Notes: a model not told the origin generated them from the letters alone. Shown: positions 26,851 through 36,194, numbered from the stretch's first letter. The stretch is DNA of 64,000 nt from Bacteroidota bacterium (GCA_023422565.1 JAFAGR010000097.1:102675-166674); one strand, 5' to 3'. Program-made: numbers and translations.

Positions 26851-26858
26851 TAACTTTG
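26851..26858 (+). promoter_or_regulatory. -7 box of the nfu gene
   Basis: TAACTTTG is a full TAnnTTTG match 36 bp upstream of the ATG. No TTTG is visible at the -33 spacing. Confidence 0.4.
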
Positions 26859-26894
26859 CAGGGCTGCATTTGCGGCAGAAATAAAGATTAAAAC

Positions 26895-27494
26895 ATGATA
26901 AAGACCGGAAACCCTGTTATAAGCATATACACTGAGATGACTCCAAACCCGGAGACCATGAAGTTTGTGGCCAATAAACTTTTGTACCCGGGAAAGAGCA
27001 TTGACTTTCCCGATGTGGACAGTGCGAAGCCTTCGCCGCTGGCGCAGGAGCTATTTACATTTCCTTTCATAAGGTCTGTATTCATTGCGAGCAATTTTGT
27101 AACGCTTACAAAAACATCAGACACAGAAGATTGGCAGGATGTGATTCCCACCATCAAACAATTTTTAAAAGAATACCTTGAAGAAGGAAAAGTAGTGGTG
27201 AACGAAGACCAAGTAGCCGTGATGAAGCCCGAAAGTTCAAACACTGTTAACGCAGATGACGATGACGTGGTTAAGCGTATTAAAGAACTCCTTGAAAACT
27301 ATGTGAAGCCCGCGGTAGAAATGGATGGCGGCGCCATACAATTTAAGAGTTACGAGAATGGAAAGGTGAATCTATTAATGCAGGGAAGCTGCAGCGGATG
27401 CCCTTCTTCAATGATCACGTTGAAAGCGGGTATTGAAGGAATGATGAAGCGTATGATCCCAGAAGTAAATGAAGTTGTTGCAGAAGCGGAATAA
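26895..27494 (+). CDS. Nfu-type iron-sulfur scaffold protein
   Basis: A 199-residue protein with an N-terminal Nfu_N domain (about 8-100, YTEMTPNPETMKF) and a C-terminal NifU-like domain (about 122-195) with the cluster-binding pair C166/C169 in GSCSGCPSS. It carries [4Fe-4S] clusters to target enzymes in the cytoplasm. A strong terminator follows 22 bp after the stop. Confidence 0.92.
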   Translation: MIKTGNPVISIYTEMTPNPETMKFVANKLLYPGKSIDFPDVDSAKPSPLAQELFTFPFIRSVFIASNFVTLTKTSDTEDWQDVIPTIKQFLKEYLEEGKVVVNEDQVAVMKPESSNTVNADDDDVVKRIKELLENYVKPAVEMDGGAIQFKSYENGKVNLLMQGSCSGCPSSMITLKAGIEGMMKRMIPEVNEVVAEAE

Positions 27495-27515
27495 TCCTTC
27501 AGTTTTAAAAATATT

Positions 27516-27541
27516 AAGCACCTTCCGGGGTGCTTTTTTTG
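27516..27541 (+). terminator. Rho-independent terminator of nfu
   Basis: AGCACC (27517-27522), 6-base loop, GGTGCT (27529-27534) and a run of seven T. Confidence 0.85.
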
Positions 27542-27580
27542 TGTGAGGGAAAGGCTTAGATTTATTTGATCAATTATCGT

Positions 27581-28210
27581 ATGGAGCTTGCAGAAATAGG
27601 AAGACAATTTGTTGAAGGAATTAAGCAAACCGGCTGGCTTGAAGCCGTAGCAGTGGTTTCCGGCATTGCAAGCGTTTGGTTTAGCAAAAAGGAGAATATT
27701 CTCGTTTACCCGGTAGGGTTAGTGAACACAACCTTTTACACCTACCTCAGTTTTAACAGCCATTTGCTCGGTGAGGCGGCCGTAAATCTATACTATACCA
27801 TTGTAAGCCTTTGGGGATGGTACTTATGGAGCAATAAGGATGCGCATAAAAGGCCCCTGCTTCACATCAGCTTTTCCAACAGAAAACAGGTGGCATACCA
27901 GGTCGCGTTTTTTGTCGTTTTATACGCTACGATCTTTTTACTGCTCACCTACCTTAAAAAAGGATTTGCATCGGGCGCGATCCCATGGGCAGACGGCTTA
28001 GCCAGTGCCGCCGCGTTTACAGGAATGTATTTAATGGCTAAAAAGAAAGTGGAAAGCTGGTACTGGTGGATCATCACGAATATCGCTTCTATTCCCCTGT
28101 ACTTTGTTAAGGGGTTTGTTTTCACCAGCGTTTATTATCTTATACTTTTACTGCTTGCATTCAGCGGACTTCATTCATGGAAAAATAAAGCGAGGCATGG
28201 TCGCGCTTAA
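27581..28210 (+). CDS. pnuC: Nicotinamide riboside transporter PnuC
   Basis: A 209-residue membrane protein with about seven helices and PnuC features: SVWFSKKENILVYPVGLVNT, a Trp-rich YYTIVSLWGWYLW segment and WYWWIITNIASIPLYFVKG. PnuC moves nicotinamide riboside across the inner membrane by facilitated diffusion, with trapping by phosphorylation. The next gene, a predicted kinase, overlaps its 3' end by 14 bp, which supports that pairing. I chose the ATG at 27581 over one 15 bp upstream because no family sequence precedes MELAE. Confidence 0.88.
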   Translation: MELAEIGRQFVEGIKQTGWLEAVAVVSGIASVWFSKKENILVYPVGLVNTTFYTYLSFNSHLLGEAAVNLYYTIVSLWGWYLWSNKDAHKRPLLHISFSNRKQVAYQVAFFVVLYATIFLLLTYLKKGFASGAIPWADGLASAAAFTGMYLMAKKKVESWYWWIITNIASIPLYFVKGFVFTSVYYLILLLLAFSGLHSWKNKARHGRA

Positions 28211-28739
28211 GAAAGTGGTTATAATTGGCCCTGAATCTACGGGCAAGAGCGACCTGTGCAAGGCGCTCGCATTGCACTTCAACACGCACTTTGTTCCGGA
28301 ATATGCACGTGAATATCTCCTCACTAACGGCACCGCCTATTCGCAAAAGGATCTTTTAAAAATAGCCGAAGGGCAATTGGAGCTTGAGGACAAGATCACG
28401 CAAACCTGTCTTCGCGGGCAAAAGCAGTTCGTATTCATTGATACCGATATGCAGGTGATAAAAACCTGGAGTGAATTTGTTTTCAACCGTTGCGATATTA
28501 AAGTTCTTGATCTCATAGCCGCGCGCCATTATGATATGTATCTTCTTACCAATACGGACCTTCCCTGGCAGAAAGATGAATTGCGTGAGTACCCTGATCA
28601 CGAAACGCGATTAAAATTATTTCACCACTACCGCGACGCATTAATAAACCAGGATGTGCCATGGGCCGAGGTGTCAGGTACCGGGCCAGAAAGGATAAGA
28701 AATGCTGTGAAAGCAGTAGATAAGATGTTTAGCGGTTAA
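28197..28739 (+). CDS. NadR-type nicotinamide riboside kinase
   Basis: A 180-residue P-loop protein, Walker A GPESTGKS at 11-18 and VPEYAREYL following, as in the C-terminal kinase domain of NadR. The NMN-adenylyltransferase and HTH domains of full-length NadR are missing, so this is a stand-alone kinase that would make NMN from imported nicotinamide riboside. The GTG/ATG context and a 14-bp overlap with pnuC show a tight operon. Confidence 0.85.
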   Translation: MVALKKVVIIGPESTGKSDLCKALALHFNTHFVPEYAREYLLTNGTAYSQKDLLKIAEGQLELEDKITQTCLRGQKQFVFIDTDMQVIKTWSEFVFNRCDIKVLDLIAARHYDMYLLTNTDLPWQKDELREYPDHETRLKLFHHYRDALINQDVPWAEVSGTGPERIRNAVKAVDKMFSG

Positions 28740-28746
28740 ATGACTC

Positions 28747-28787
28747 TCTATAACTACCAACTACCAACTACAAACTATAAACTGTCT
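28747..28787. repeat. 7-bp periodic array
   Basis: ACT at 28753, 28760, 28767, 28774 and 28781, exactly 7 bp apart (units such as CTACCAA). It fills the whole gap between two convergent genes. Confidence 0.7.
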
Positions 28788-29461
28788 CACTCTTTCCTCA
28801 AAAGTTCCTGCACTCCCGGATCGCCTTCAATAGCATTCATTTGTCGTAATAATATTTGCGACCGCCGCGCCACATATTTGCTTAAGGGTTTAACGGTATA
28901 TTTCTTCGGGTTGGGAAGGCAGGCCGCGATCTGCGCTGCCTCCACCCTCGTAAGTAGGTTTGCATTTTTATTAAAATATTTCTTCGCCGCCGCCTGCACG
29001 CCGAAAACTCCTTTCCCCATTTCGGCAACGTTCAGGTAGGTTTGAAGGATTCTTTTCTTCGGCCAAAGTGTTTCGATCATAAAAGTGAAATATACTTCGA
29101 GCCCCTTTCTGAAAAATCCTCCACCCTGCCAGAGAAAAACATTCTTTGCTGTTTGCTGGCTTATTGTACTTGCGCCGCGCCTCCTCTTCGGATTTTTTTC
29201 ATTGTGCTTAATCGCCATTTTGATCCTTTTCACATCAAAACCATTGTGAACCGGAAAAAGCTGGTCTTCACCTGCAATCACGGCAAGCTTGATATTACTT
29301 CCCATTTTGTTATAGGAGATCATGTCTCTGGCGAGGCCGTGATTCAAGTTACCAATTTGCGTAAGTGTGATCGGCGGATTTAAAAAACGGCAGGCGAGAA
29401 TGTACACCAGGTGGAGCAAGAGGATCCACAACACCACCTTCTTAAATTTTTTCCAGAACAT
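28787..29461 (-). CDS. mtgA: Monofunctional peptidoglycan glycosyltransferase
   Basis: A 224-residue family GT51 enzyme with one N-terminal membrane helix (about 8-24). The catalytic Glu is E65 in VIAGEDQLFPVHNG; RRRGASTISQQTAKNVFLW and ILQTYLNVAEMGKGVFG are the next conserved motifs. It has no transpeptidase domain. It polymerises lipid II into glycan chains on the outer face of the inner membrane. Two other minus-strand genes lie upstream at close spacing. Confidence 0.92.
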   Translation of the reverse strand: MFWKKFKKVVLWILLLHLVYILACRFLNPPITLTQIGNLNHGLARDMISYNKMGSNIKLAVIAGEDQLFPVHNGFDVKRIKMAIKHNEKNPKRRRGASTISQQTAKNVFLWQGGGFFRKGLEVYFTFMIETLWPKKRILQTYLNVAEMGKGVFGVQAAAKKYFNKNANLLTRVEAAQIAACLPNPKKYTVKPLSKYVARRSQILLRQMNAIEGDPGVQELLRKE

Positions 29462-29470
29462 ATTGGTCTA

Positions 29471-30016
29471 TCAGGGAGTAACGTCCATATACTGCAGAGA
29501 ATAACCTTTCTTACCGATAACAATACCTTTTGATCCGGCCCGCGACATTAAATAACCAACTCCTCCAAGCCCTACTGCTGCCAGCAGCAACTCAGGGCTA
29601 AATTTATCTTTATCTATCAGGTAAGAAACACCGCTTCCCACAACAAGCAATGCAGCCCCGCCCATCAAGGTATAGCCGCTTCCGCTTACATTAAATCCTT
29701 TTCTTGTTTTACCTAAAGAAAGAATGTCGTGATAAGAATAATTATAACTAAAGCTGCCTACAGTATCATAAATAACTCCGCCAACGGTGGTTGGTATATG
29801 CCTCACCTGAAATTCCTGTATGAAAAGCGTATCATTATGAATGCGCTTCACCAGGCCGTTACGGTAAGCCCCTGTTTTTGTAGTGAACTCAAGGTTGTTG
29901 CCCGCATAAATATTTTGAACCGTTTTGCTTTTCTTCTTTAAAATAAGGAAATCGGAGGGCTGTGAAAAGCCCGTGAGAGAAATCATAACGGCAACGCATA
30001 CCAGAAGTTTTCTCAT
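29471..30016 (-). CDS. Hypothetical exported protein
   Basis: A 181-residue protein with a signal peptide (about 1-18), a beta-rich middle and a Gly-rich hydrophobic segment (about 115-160) that could form two membrane-embedded stretches. I recognise no family. It lies 9 bp from LysE and 9 bp from mtgA on the same strand, so the three are probably one transcript. Confidence 0.65.
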   Translation of the reverse strand: MRKLLVCVAVMISLTGFSQPSDFLILKKKSKTVQNIYAGNNLEFTTKTGAYRNGLVKRIHNDTLFIQEFQVRHIPTTVGGVIYDTVGSFSYNYSYHDILSLGKTRKGFNVSGSGYTLMGGAALLVVGSGVSYLIDKDKFSPELLLAAVGLGGVGYLMSRAGSKGIVIGKKGYSLQYMDVTP

Positions 30017-30024
30017 AAGATGAT

Positions 30025-30648
30025 TTACCAGGTTAAAACTACGCCAATTATTAAGGCAAGTCCAAAAATAAGAAACAGACTCCCTGAGATCTTGTTTAGA
30101 ATAACAATGTTGCGGTTGGTCAGCTTCCTGCGCAGTTTGCCGGCCAGGTTAATTTTAAGCACATCGGCCATCATGTTCAGAAGAAGGCATAGAGAAAAGA
30201 TCACGATCTTTTCATTGAATGTATTGGTAATTGATTTTGTGGCAGCCGCAAACCAAAGTGCGATAACGCCCGGGTTCAAAGTATTTATCAGGAATCCGGT
30301 CACAAACAGGCGAACGTGGGTTGCTTTACCGATTGATACGCCTGCATCCATTTCTTCCTTGGAATGAAATTTTTTGAAAAAAAGATAAAAAACGCCAAGG
30401 GCAATAAGGAAGATGCCTCCAACAATCCCTACAATTGATTTATAGGTTATCAGCTGGCTAAGAAGGTTTCCAAAAAAATTTGCCGTCACCACCCAAAGAA
30501 GGTCGCTCAACCAAACCCCTGAAATAAAGTAAAAGGCAGGCGCGAGGCCATAGTTGATACGAAGTTTAATGAGAGTGAAAATTACCGGGCCCACCGAAAA
30601 GATCAGAGCCAGTCCTAATAAAATTCCGGTGAAAACGGCATCTATCAT
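30025..30648 (-). CDS. LysE family translocator
   Basis: A 207-residue membrane protein with about six helices. The N terminus (LIFSVGPVIFTLIKLRINYG) carries the conserved GP region of the LysE/RhtB family and GFLINTLNPGVIALW the second conserved Asn-Pro motif. Such proteins export amino acids or similar small molecules; the substrate is unknown. Confidence 0.85.
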   Translation of the reverse strand: MIDAVFTGILLGLALIFSVGPVIFTLIKLRINYGLAPAFYFISGVWLSDLLWVVTANFFGNLLSQLITYKSIVGIVGGIFLIALGVFYLFFKKFHSKEEMDAGVSIGKATHVRLFVTGFLINTLNPGVIALWFAAATKSITNTFNEKIVIFSLCLLLNMMADVLKINLAGKLRRKLTNRNIVILNKISGSLFLIFGLALIIGVVLTW

Positions 30649-30680
30649 AATAACCCTGTTTTACCCTTCTCTTAATTCGT

Positions 30681-32213
30681 TTATCCGTTCCTGTTAGCAA
30701 GGAATGTTTGCCAGTCCTGCAGCATGGATCCCTTTAATACGCGGGGAAATTTATGTTGCCCGCCGATCTTTCCTTTTGAGTGCATAAAATCAAGAAAAAC
30801 TTTCTCCGGTAACACTTCTGCATATACATCGCGGAGCGCATGCTTCCTCTCCACTTCATAATCATCATTCAGCTCCTTGAGTTTTGAATCAATATGGTTC
30901 ATGAGCACTGAGGCGTCTGCTGCATCGTCGCAGGCAAGGTACCATTTATGTGCAAACACAGTACCGTTGGGCACTCCGGCCACAGTGAATTCGGGAATGT
31001 CCACATTCAGGTCTGCACAGGTCATTTCAATTGCCTTGTTCATATTGTCAACACTCAGGTGTTCGCCAACGAGGCTTAAAAAATGTTTCGTTCTGCCGGT
31101 GATGATGATCTCGCTTCTTTCACGGTCTACCAGCCTTACCGTATCTCCTATTGCATACCTCCATGCCCCTGCGTTGGTACTTATCAGAATCGCGTAATCG
31201 CGGTTCAACTCTATTTCATGAATCATCAGTACCTCCGGCTCTTCCACCATGTTTCCATCGGCGTCAAAATTATTATCGTCGAAGGGCACGAATTCAAAAA
31301 AGATATTATTGTTCAGCACCAGTTGCATTCCCTTTGTGCCCTGCCTGGTTTGATACGCCAGAAAACCTTCGCTTGCAAGATAGGTTTCGATGTAAATGAT
31401 CGGCTTACCCAATATTTTTTCAAACCCTTTTTTGTAAGGCTCCATGGCCACGCCTCCGTGTACATAAAAGCCCAGGTTTGGCCACATCTCATGAATGTTA
31501 TTCAGCTTGTATCGCTCAATGATCTTCTCCATGCACAATTGCAGCCATGCGGGAACACCGATGATAAATCCGATATCCCAGTTCGGCGCATTCTCCACTA
31601 TCTCATCAAGTTTCTCGCTCCAGTCTTTCACCCGCGCGATCTTTTTCCCCGGCTTATACATTCCCAAACCAAGAAACCAAAATGGTATCTTTCTTTGCTG
31701 AATTCCGCTAAGGTCTCCTGCATAGTAAGTTGGGCCTTTCTGCAACTGTGTGCTGCCTCCCAATATCAACCACCCTTTCCCGATTGAACTTGCCGGCAGA
31801 TTTTCGTAACGGGTCAGCGTAAAAAGTTGCCTTAAACTGGTGAGTGTATTACTCCTGAGAAGGTCGCGCGTTATGGGAATATATTTACTTGAGGCCTCGC
31901 TGGTTCCTGAACTCAGAGCGAAATATTTCACAACGCCGGGCCAGCAAACATCCGGTGTACCTTCCTGTGCTTTGTACCACCATTCATTATAAATGCGGGA
32001 ATAATCATAGAGAGGAACATTCTTTTGAAAAAGTCTGTCCGGGTGCTGGTCCAGCAAAATCTCATCGAAGCGATGCAACTGTCCGAATTGCGTGAACCGG
32101 GCTTTTTCCAGCAACCTGCGCAACACCTTTACCTGTTGACCACGCGCATCTCTTGCAGGCAATTTTAATGCGCGCGCTATATATGCAGGAATTTTAATGT
32201 CAATCAATGCCAT
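30681..32213 (-). CDS. GH3-type acyl-adenylate-forming enzyme
   Basis: A 510-residue protein of the GH3 auxin-responsive promoter family, known from plant hormone-amino acid ligases and present in many Bacteroidota with unknown substrates. The phosphate-binding motif is FALSSGTSEASSKYIP near residue 105, with YVHGGVAMEPY, ISTNAGAWRYAIGDTVRL and a late ITGRTKHFLSLVGEHLS as adenylation motifs. It should adenylate a carboxylate and join it to an amine or thiol. It is a single gene, 32 bp downstream of nothing obvious on this strand, with a TATATTTG box at 32233-32240. Confidence 0.85.
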   Translation of the reverse strand: MALIDIKIPAYIARALKLPARDARGQQVKVLRRLLEKARFTQFGQLHRFDEILLDQHPDRLFQKNVPLYDYSRIYNEWWYKAQEGTPDVCWPGVVKYFALSSGTSEASSKYIPITRDLLRSNTLTSLRQLFTLTRYENLPASSIGKGWLILGGSTQLQKGPTYYAGDLSGIQQRKIPFWFLGLGMYKPGKKIARVKDWSEKLDEIVENAPNWDIGFIIGVPAWLQLCMEKIIERYKLNNIHEMWPNLGFYVHGGVAMEPYKKGFEKILGKPIIYIETYLASEGFLAYQTRQGTKGMQLVLNNNIFFEFVPFDDNNFDADGNMVEEPEVLMIHEIELNRDYAILISTNAGAWRYAIGDTVRLVDRERSEIIITGRTKHFLSLVGEHLSVDNMNKAIEMTCADLNVDIPEFTVAGVPNGTVFAHKWYLACDDAADASVLMNHIDSKLKELNDDYEVERKHALRDVYAEVLPEKVFLDFMHSKGKIGGQHKFPRVLKGSMLQDWQTFLANRNG

Positions 32214-32232
32214 CAGCAGGTTCTATGAAAAA

Positions 32233-32240
32233 CAAATATA
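32233..32240 (-). promoter_or_regulatory. -7 box of the GH3-type gene
   Basis: Reads TATATTTG on the minus strand, a full TAnnTTTG match 20 bp upstream of the start codon. The nearest TTG is 23 bp further, longer than usual. Confidence 0.4.
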
Positions 32241-32348
32241 AAATAATGAAGGCTATAATGCTTGCAATATAAGATGAGGGCTATTGTCACCTATAAGTAA
32301 GTTCTGCCATTTATATATTTATTGCAAGGCTAATCAGTCAAAATTGGG

Positions 32349-32356
32349 TAGGTTTG
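32349..32356 (+). promoter_or_regulatory. -7 box of the S46 peptidase gene
   Basis: TAGGTTTG matches TAnnTTTG, 25 bp upstream of the chosen ATG at 32381. This position lies over the earlier possible ATG at 32354, which supports the later start. Confidence 0.45.
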
Positions 32357-32380
32357 TTGCCTAAAAAAATCAGTATACGC

Positions 32381-34543
32381 ATGAAGAAATTATTTTTTAC
32401 GCTGGTGTTGATCTCCAGTTTATTTAAAGCCAGGGCCGATGAGGGAATGTGGCTGCCGATGTTGCTCGGGCAACAGGTTTATAACGATATGGTTAAAAAA
32501 GGATTGAAACTCACCAAAGAACAACTCTATTCCATCAACAAAGCCTCCATCAAGGATGCCATAATAATTTTTGGAAATGGATGTACCGGTGAGATTGTCA
32601 GCAACCAGGGCCTGATCTTCACTAATCACCACTGTGGATATGGCGCAATTGCCGCGGCAAGCAGCATGAAGAATAATTACCTGAAAGATGGTTTCTACGC
32701 CTTCTCTAAAGACCAGGAACTTCAGACCAGCCTCACGGTTCAATTTCTTGATAAGATAGTGGATGTTACTAAGGAGGTAGAAGATCAGTTGAAAGGATTG
32801 AACTGGGAAGAGCGTACAAAGAAAATGCAGGATGTATATAAATCGATCACAGACAAAGTGATGGATAAGGAAAATGGTGTTGCAGGAAGAGTGTACAGCA
32901 TGTTCAACGGAAACCAATACATCATGTATGTTTATAAAACATATCGTGATATCCGTTTGGTTGGAACTCCTCCCGAGAGCGTGGGAAAATTTGGAGGCGA
33001 TTCTGACAACTGGGAATGGCCAAGGCATACCGGCGATTTCGCAGTGTTTCGTGTATACGCTGCCAAAGACGGCAAGCCGGCTGAATTCAGCAAAGAAAAT
33101 GTTCCGATGACGCCAAAGCACTTCCTGCCCGTAAGTTTAAAAGGAGTTAGTGAAGGCAGTTTCGCCATGATCTACGGCTACCCCGGCGGTACCAACCGTT
33201 ATGAAACCAGCATGGGAATCAAATTGAAAAATGATATTGAAAACCCTTCATTGGTTGACCTTCGCGATGTGCGCCTGAAATACATGCATGAACAAATGGT
33301 GAAAGACCCTGCGGTAAAATTGAAACTTGCATCAAGCTATGCCGGTATTGCGAACTACTGGAAATTCTTTGATGGAGAAAGCAAGCAGCTTAAGAAATTT
33401 AAAACCTACGAGCAAAAACAGGAATTTGAAAACAAGTTTGCGAAATGGGCAGCAGGCAAACCGGAATTTGAAAACCTGATGGCTGAATATAAAAAGAATT
33501 ATGCAGCCTGGACGCCTTACAGCAAGCAACGGCAATACCTGCGCGAAGGTATTTTGGGATCTCCTCTTGCGGGCTATGTTTCTTCTTTAATAGGAGTTGA
33601 AGCCGCTATGGTTAAGGAAGGAAGTTCATCTGCAGATATTCAAAAAGCAGTTGAGGCTGCAGATAAATCACGCACCCGATTTTTGGAAGGCGAGGATTTG
33701 CCAAGCGATGAACGGATACTTGCCAAAGTGCTGATGATGTATTACAATGATGTAGATAAGAGCCAGCACCCTGTTGGTGTATTTGAACGCATCCGTGATA
33801 ATTATGGAAGCCTGAGCGAAGAATCAACCTATCGCAAATTTGCAAAGGATGTTTTTGAAAAGACGATGGTGCTTAACGATGACAAATGGAAAACATTTGT
33901 AGCAAGGCCTGATGCGAATATGCTGCAACAGGATATTGCTTTCGATTATCTCGCGCCCTTCGTAAAGAATTATAATACCAAGTATGCTCCGATGTACACC
34001 GCTTTCCTGAACAGGAATGCAGAACTTAACAGAAGCTACATGAAAGGTATAAGGTTGATGGATACTGCTGCGGCGAAGAAAATGTACCCGGATGCAAACT
34101 TTTCAATGCGCGTAAGTTACGGCAGTGTAAAAAGTTATTCCCCGCGCGATGCCGTTCATTATGATTATGTAACTACAAGCAAAGGAATTCTCGAAAAGTA
34201 TGTTCCCGGCGATTATGAGTTTGATCTTCCTTCAAAACAAATAGAGTTACTGAAGAAGAAAGATTTCGGACAATACATTGATAAAAAACGTAACGATCTT
34301 GTTATCGGCTTTATAACCACAAATGATATCACCGGCGGCAACAGCGGAAGCCCGGTGATCGATGGAAACGGTAACCTTATCGGACTTGCATTTGACGGTA
34401 ACTACGAAGCTTTAAGCCATAAGATCGCTTTCGACAACAACCTTAACCGTACAATTAATGTGGATATCCGCTATGTACTGTGGTGCATAGATAAACTCGG
34501 CGGAGCGAAGAATATCATCAACGAGTTGAAATTGGTAAGATAA
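32381..34543 (+). CDS. S46 family dipeptidyl-peptidase (DPP7-like)
   Basis: A 720-residue periplasmic serine peptidase. Signal peptide about 1-18 (MKKLFFTLVLISSLFKARA). The catalytic His is in TNHHCGYGAI (about 81-90), the Asp in the WPRHTGDFAVFR region and the Ser in NSGSPVIDG. The S1 pocket segment reads LAFDGNYEAL with Gly at the position that is Arg in DPP11 and Gly in DPP7, so a preference for hydrophobic P1 residues is likely. It frees dipeptides for import. I chose the ATG at 32381 for the signal peptide and the -7 box; 9 codons precede it in frame. Confidence 0.92.
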   Translation: MKKLFFTLVLISSLFKARADEGMWLPMLLGQQVYNDMVKKGLKLTKEQLYSINKASIKDAIIIFGNGCTGEIVSNQGLIFTNHHCGYGAIAAASSMKNNYLKDGFYAFSKDQELQTSLTVQFLDKIVDVTKEVEDQLKGLNWEERTKKMQDVYKSITDKVMDKENGVAGRVYSMFNGNQYIMYVYKTYRDIRLVGTPPESVGKFGGDSDNWEWPRHTGDFAVFRVYAAKDGKPAEFSKENVPMTPKHFLPVSLKGVSEGSFAMIYGYPGGTNRYETSMGIKLKNDIENPSLVDLRDVRLKYMHEQMVKDPAVKLKLASSYAGIANYWKFFDGESKQLKKFKTYEQKQEFENKFAKWAAGKPEFENLMAEYKKNYAAWTPYSKQRQYLREGILGSPLAGYVSSLIGVEAAMVKEGSSSADIQKAVEAADKSRTRFLEGEDLPSDERILAKVLMMYYNDVDKSQHPVGVFERIRDNYGSLSEESTYRKFAKDVFEKTMVLNDDKWKTFVARPDANMLQQDIAFDYLAPFVKNYNTKYAPMYTAFLNRNAELNRSYMKGIRLMDTAAAKKMYPDANFSMRVSYGSVKSYSPRDAVHYDYVTTSKGILEKYVPGDYEFDLPSKQIELLKKKDFGQYIDKKRNDLVIGFITTNDITGGNSGSPVIDGNGNLIGLAFDGNYEALSHKIAFDNNLNRTINVDIRYVLWCIDKLGGAKNIINELKLVR

Positions 34544-34564
34544 TTTTCAAAATAACAGATGCTT

Positions 34565-34595
34565 AAACCGCTGCACTTCGCAGCGGTTTTTTTAT
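34565..34595 (+). terminator. Rho-independent terminator of the S46 gene
   Basis: AACCGCTGC (34566-34574), 5-base loop, GCAGCGGTT (34580-34588) and a run of T. Near-perfect hairpin, probably also used by the convergent DtxR gene. Confidence 0.9.
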
Positions 34596-34598
34596 ACA

Positions 34599-35279
34599 TT
34601 ATTTTTTGGGCGAAGTAGCGGCTGCAGAGATAACAATGTTTCTCGCCACTTTAGGAGTTAGGTAAGCTTTCTGTCCTTTACACTCAATTTCCATCAGTTC
34701 ATCATACGACTGGCGGGAAAGGACCCGTATCTGTTTGTTCATTCCCAGGCCGATCTTGTCAAGGTATTGGAGAAAGTCAGAAGAATTATTATTCACCGCA
34801 ATTATATTGTAAAGTATCCCTTCCTCCGCATCCAACAGCAATGTTCTTACCTGTTGCAAAACAGGAGCATCTTTCTGCGGTATCAGGTCTCCGTGAGGGT
34901 CAACCGTGGGATAGTTTAGAAACCGGTTCAGCCTTTCAACCAGTTTGGGGCTTTGTATATGTTCAAGCTGTTCTGCCACTTCGTGTACCTCATCCCATGT
35001 AAAATCAAGTTTATCAAAAAGAAAGGTTTCCCAAAGCCGATGCTTTCTTACAATGTCTGTGGCAAGCTTTAATCCTTTTTTGGAAAGAGATGATTTTCCA
35101 TAACGTTCATATTCCACCAGCTTCTTCTCCTTCAATTTCTTCAACATGTCGGTTGCAGTGGCCGGCTTTACGTTCAGATGCGTAGCAAGTTCGTTAGTGC
35201 CCGTTTCTGTTTGATCACCATTTTCGCAGGTAAGGCGATACAATGCCTTAATATAATTTTCCTCCGTAATTGATAACAT
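34599..35279 (-). CDS. DtxR/MntR family metalloregulator
   Basis: A 226-residue regulator: N-terminal winged helix (about 1-65, TNELATHLNVKPATATDMLK), a dimerisation and metal-binding domain with HRLWETFLF, EVHEVAEQLEHIQS, and a C-terminal FeoA/SH3-like domain (about 150-220). It should repress manganese or iron uptake genes when metal is bound. No transporter gene is adjacent, so the target is elsewhere. Confidence 0.88.
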   Translation of the reverse strand: MLSITEENYIKALYRLTCENGDQTETGTNELATHLNVKPATATDMLKKLKEKKLVEYERYGKSSLSKKGLKLATDIVRKHRLWETFLFDKLDFTWDEVHEVAEQLEHIQSPKLVERLNRFLNYPTVDPHGDLIPQKDAPVLQQVRTLLLDAEEGILYNIIAVNNNSSDFLQYLDKIGLGMNKQIRVLSRQSYDELMEIECKGQKAYLTPKVARNIVISAAATSPKK

Positions 35280-35414
35280 AAGCCAAAGATAAAGCTAGTT
35301 ACCAGTTCAACCGCCCGAAAGGGGATCATGGCAACTATCCGATGATTCCTGATCATTATTTAATGCATCGGAGAAAATTCAAAACTCGTTTTTACACCTG
35401 CAAATTCACAACCC

Positions 35415-36194
35415 TTACTTTCCCATCCACCGCTTAAAATCGGCGACTTTCTCCCGGCTTACCGTTGCTTCTTTATCTAGTGAAGGCTTCAATGAAAGAA
35501 TAAGACGGTTGCCAAAGTAATCGTCAATTTTCTCCACACTATTTATACTAACAATTACCGAACGGCTGATGCGGAAATATTTTGAAGGATCAAGCATATC
35601 TTCCAATTCGTCCATCGTATAATCCACTACGTATTTTTTGTTCTCACGTGTTTTGAAAAAGTTCAACCTTCCATCGCTGAAGAAGTAGGCTATGTCATCC
35701 ACTTCCACGCTTACCAGTTTTTGGCCCACCTTTACCAGGTAGCGTTTGCGGTATTCGCGAGGCTGCAACTTCTGGCGTAGTTCTTTCACGAGGTTATCCA
35801 TATCAAAGGAATGTTGTTCCTTACCCGAGGAAAATTTTTCTTTCCATTTCTTAAATTTATCCAACGCGGCGTTGAGCTCTTCGCGTTGAACAGGCTTTAG
35901 CAGGTAATCAATGCTATTCACCTTAAATGCCCGAAGTGCATACTCATCGTATGATGTTGTAAAAACTACGGGAGCTTTCAGGTTTACCAGATTGAATATT
36001 TCAAAACTCTGGCCGTCTGCAAGTTCAATATCCATCAGTACAAGATCAGGCTCGGGATTACGCTGCAACCATTCAACAGTGCTTTGAATGCTGTCGGTAA
36101 CTCCGCAAACAATTGCAGACTCATCTACCAGGTTCAGCGTTTTAATGAGCTTTTTTACGGCAAGGTCTTCATCTTCCACAATAAGAATATTCAT
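35415..36194 (-). CDS. LytTR family response regulator
   Basis: A 259-residue response regulator. REC domain about 1-115 with acidic pocket VEDED and phospho-Asp in LVLMDIELADG; LytTR DNA-binding domain about 150-255 (YFRISRSVIVSINSVEKI, LKPSLDKEATVSREKV). LytTR domains bind pairs of direct repeats about 21 bp apart. It is last in an operon with two LytS-type kinases. I propose that it binds the TTCAT-type pairs at 38380-38413, 41516-41545, 41801-41830, 45004-45033, 46432-46461 and 46487-46516. I chose the ATG at 36194 for the conserved MNILIVEDE start. Confidence 0.92.
   Translation of the reverse strand: MNILIVEDEDLAVKKLIKTLNLVDESAIVCGVTDSIQSTVEWLQRNPEPDLVLMDIELADGQSFEIFNLVNLKAPVVFTTSYDEYALRAFKVNSIDYLLKPVQREELNAALDKFKKWKEKFSSGKEQHSFDMDNLVKELRQKLQPREYRKRYLVKVGQKLVSVEVDDIAYFFSDGRLNFFKTRENKKYVVDYTMDELEDMLDPSKYFRISRSVIVSINSVEKIDDYFGNRLILSLKPSLDKEATVSREKVADFKRWMGK

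Noticed and set aside
7346..28787. 7-bp arrays as CRISPR or ordinary microsatellites
   Set aside because: No constant repeat plus unique spacer layout and no cas genes; units are too diverged for a plain microsatellite, only the phase is kept.
31083..31787. 234-residue frame opposite the GH3-type gene
   Set aside because: Lies wholly inside a well-conserved coding sequence on the other strand and has no recognisable domain.
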